Part shown: positions 27,826 to 29,027 of the stretch, one piece after another
How the letters are laid out: every line of letters begins with the position of its first letter
Position numbering within the stretch: the stretch's first letter is position 1
DNA from: Penium margaritaceum
Lineage: Eukaryota; Streptophyta; Zygnematophyceae; Desmidiales; Peniaceae
DNA length: 29,027 nt
Reading direction: 5' to 3'
Assembly: GCA_023375785.1 (NCBI GenBank)
Contig: SZWC01015061.1
Location: 16,594-45,620 of the forward strand
The notes under the pieces: generated by a model
The model's input: only the letters and a program-made list of their open reading frames with translations
Databases searched by the model: none
Told to the model about the DNA's origin: nothing
Translations under genes and position numbers: made by a program

Positions 27826-28389
27826 TCAGGGCGAGGAGAGAAGGCCCAAGCGGGCGCAGAGATGAGCGTGACGGTCAGCAGAAAGGGCTTTGGTGAAGAT
27901 GTCAGCAGTTTGGTCGACAGTGGCGAGATAGTGCATGACGACTTCGCCTTCTGCAACAGCGTCGCGAACGTAGTGTTACTGCCGACGGACGTGCTTGGTG
28001 CGGTCATGGAGGACGGGATCCTCGGAAAGGGCAATAGCCCCTTCGTTGTCACAGTGGATGGGCGTAGGTTCTCGTTGATCAAAGCCAAGCTCGCTGAGAA
28101 GCATGTGAAGCCAAACCGCCTCTCTGGTGCATTCGCTCTCAGCAATGTATTCAGCTTCAGTTGAGGAGAGAGCAACCACGGACTGCTTCTTGTTGCGCCA
28201 GCTGACGGGTCCACTGTTGAGAAGAAAGACGTACCCAGAGGTGGAGCGGCTGGTGGTGTGATCACCAGAGAGGTCAGCATCGCAGAAGCCTTGGAGAACA
28301 TTGTTGACATAGCGGATAGCCAGAGCAGCAGACCCACAAAGATAGCGAATGCTACGCATGGCAGCCACAATGTGAGCAGCAGTAGGGCG
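27826..28389 (-). pseudogene. RNase H domain of element E
   Basis: Minus-strand translation reads RPTAAHIVAAMRSIRYLCGS, VLQGFCDADLSGDHTTSRST (catalytic Asp), VSWRNKKQSVVALSSTEAEY (catalytic Glu), REAVWLHMLLSELGFDQREP and HCDNEGAIALSEDPV. A TAA at 27976-27978 follows TKHVRRQ, then HYVRDAVAEGEVVMHYLATV, DQTADIFTKALSADRHAHLC and the terminal RLGLLSSP at TGA 27826-27828. One stop breaks an otherwise continuous domain, and a TAG at 28390 separates it from RT. Confidence 0.88.
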
Positions 28390-29027
28390 CTAACAGCCTT
28401 GACTGAGGAGGCCAACCGTGAATGAGAGGTCAGGCCTGGTAGCCACAGAGGCGTACATCAGGGAGCCCGCCATGCGCGGAAAAGCTTCGGCATCTGCCAA
28501 GGAGGCCAAAGACGTGGCTGCCGTGACTGGTTTGGTAAGACCATGATCCTTGGAGAGTGGGGTAGCTTGAAGAGCGGATGAACCAAGCCCGAACTTGTCA
28601 GCCACACGTTGAGCGTACGTGGCCTGGGTTAGTGTTACGTGACCGTGCAGGACGTCATGAGTGACTTGAATCCCAAGGTAGTACTTGAGAGGTCCCATGT
28701 CCGTCATCTCAAATCGGCAGGAGAGTTGCTGTTTGAGAGTATCCAGGACGGAGAGGGACGGTCCAAACAAGATAAGGCCGTCCACGTAGAGGATAATACC
28801 GAGAATATTGGACCCACCGCGGAAGTACACAGAGTGGTCAGAGTGCAGACGTTGGAGACGTTGGACCAAGAAGAAGTCATGGATCTTCAGGTTCCACTGT
28901 CGTGGAGCTTGCTTTAGCCCATACAGAGATTTGTTGAGCTTGCAGACATGATCGGGGTGATCTGGGGAGACGAAGCCTTCTGGTTGAGTCATGTAGATAA
29001 CTTCTTTGAGATCACCGTTGAGGAAGG
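28390..29027 (-). pseudogene. Reverse transcriptase of element E, partial, active site YVDG
   Basis: Minus-strand translation from the window edge reads [40 protein letters not shown] and [20 protein letters not shown]. The active site is YVDG instead of YVDD (GGC at 28777-28779). [40 protein letters not shown] and [20 protein letters not shown] follow. The frame ends at TAG (28390-28392) after GC, where Gln is expected. Loss of the second active-site Asp would abolish polymerase activity even without the stop. The N-terminal part lies outside the window. Confidence 0.9.

Overview
The window looks like a gene-poor, repeat-dense stretch of a eukaryotic nuclear genome, most likely from the green plant lineage; a charophyte or other early streptophyte is my guess. 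The reasons are degenerate Ty1/Copia retrotransposons throughout, two genes with GT-AG introns, long microsatellites, and no bacterial-type operons. It contains one N (2185), so it comes from a draft assembly.

Layout. 1-352 is the 3' end of a Copia-family LTR, followed by GTGAGT-type and GGA-type simple repeats (353-835) and about 550 bp with nothing recognisable. 1392-13034 is one old Copia element (A, + strand) with LTRs of about 950 bp. It is split inside gag by a second Copia element (B, - strand, 3613-8849) flanked by a perfect 5-bp duplication GAAAG. A itself abuts a minus-strand fragment of a third related element (C, 13035-about 14860) and may have inserted into it. 14860-15910 holds degraded coding-like pieces of unknown origin.

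15915-19520 is a different Copia element (D, + strand). Its putative 5' LTR carries a cluster of heat-shock-element-like palindromes before a TATA box, and a tRNA-like pol III promoter pair. D breaks off in the reverse transcriptase and has no 3' LTR.

19848-23185 (+) is a spliced, damaged gene of unknown function. It has a Thr/Ala/Pro-rich exon with five 14-residue repeats, and its last four exons join in phase. 24073-25958 (-) is a four-exon gene resembling a KDZ (Kyakuja-Dileera-Zisupton) transposase. It is convergent with the first gene, and its 5' part is cut off by the LTR of a fifth Copia element (E, - strand, 25959 to the window end). E carries a 110-bp poly-C run and a damaged RT/RNase H region.

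How the parts relate: A, B and C are close relatives (same gag, same polypurine tract) and share an unusual primer-binding site. It matches the anticodon stem-loop of initiator tRNA-Met rather than a tRNA 3' end, as in Drosophila copia. Every pol copy carries stops, frameshifts or lost catalytic residues, so no autonomous element is visible. I see no bacterial, viral or CRISPR-like system.
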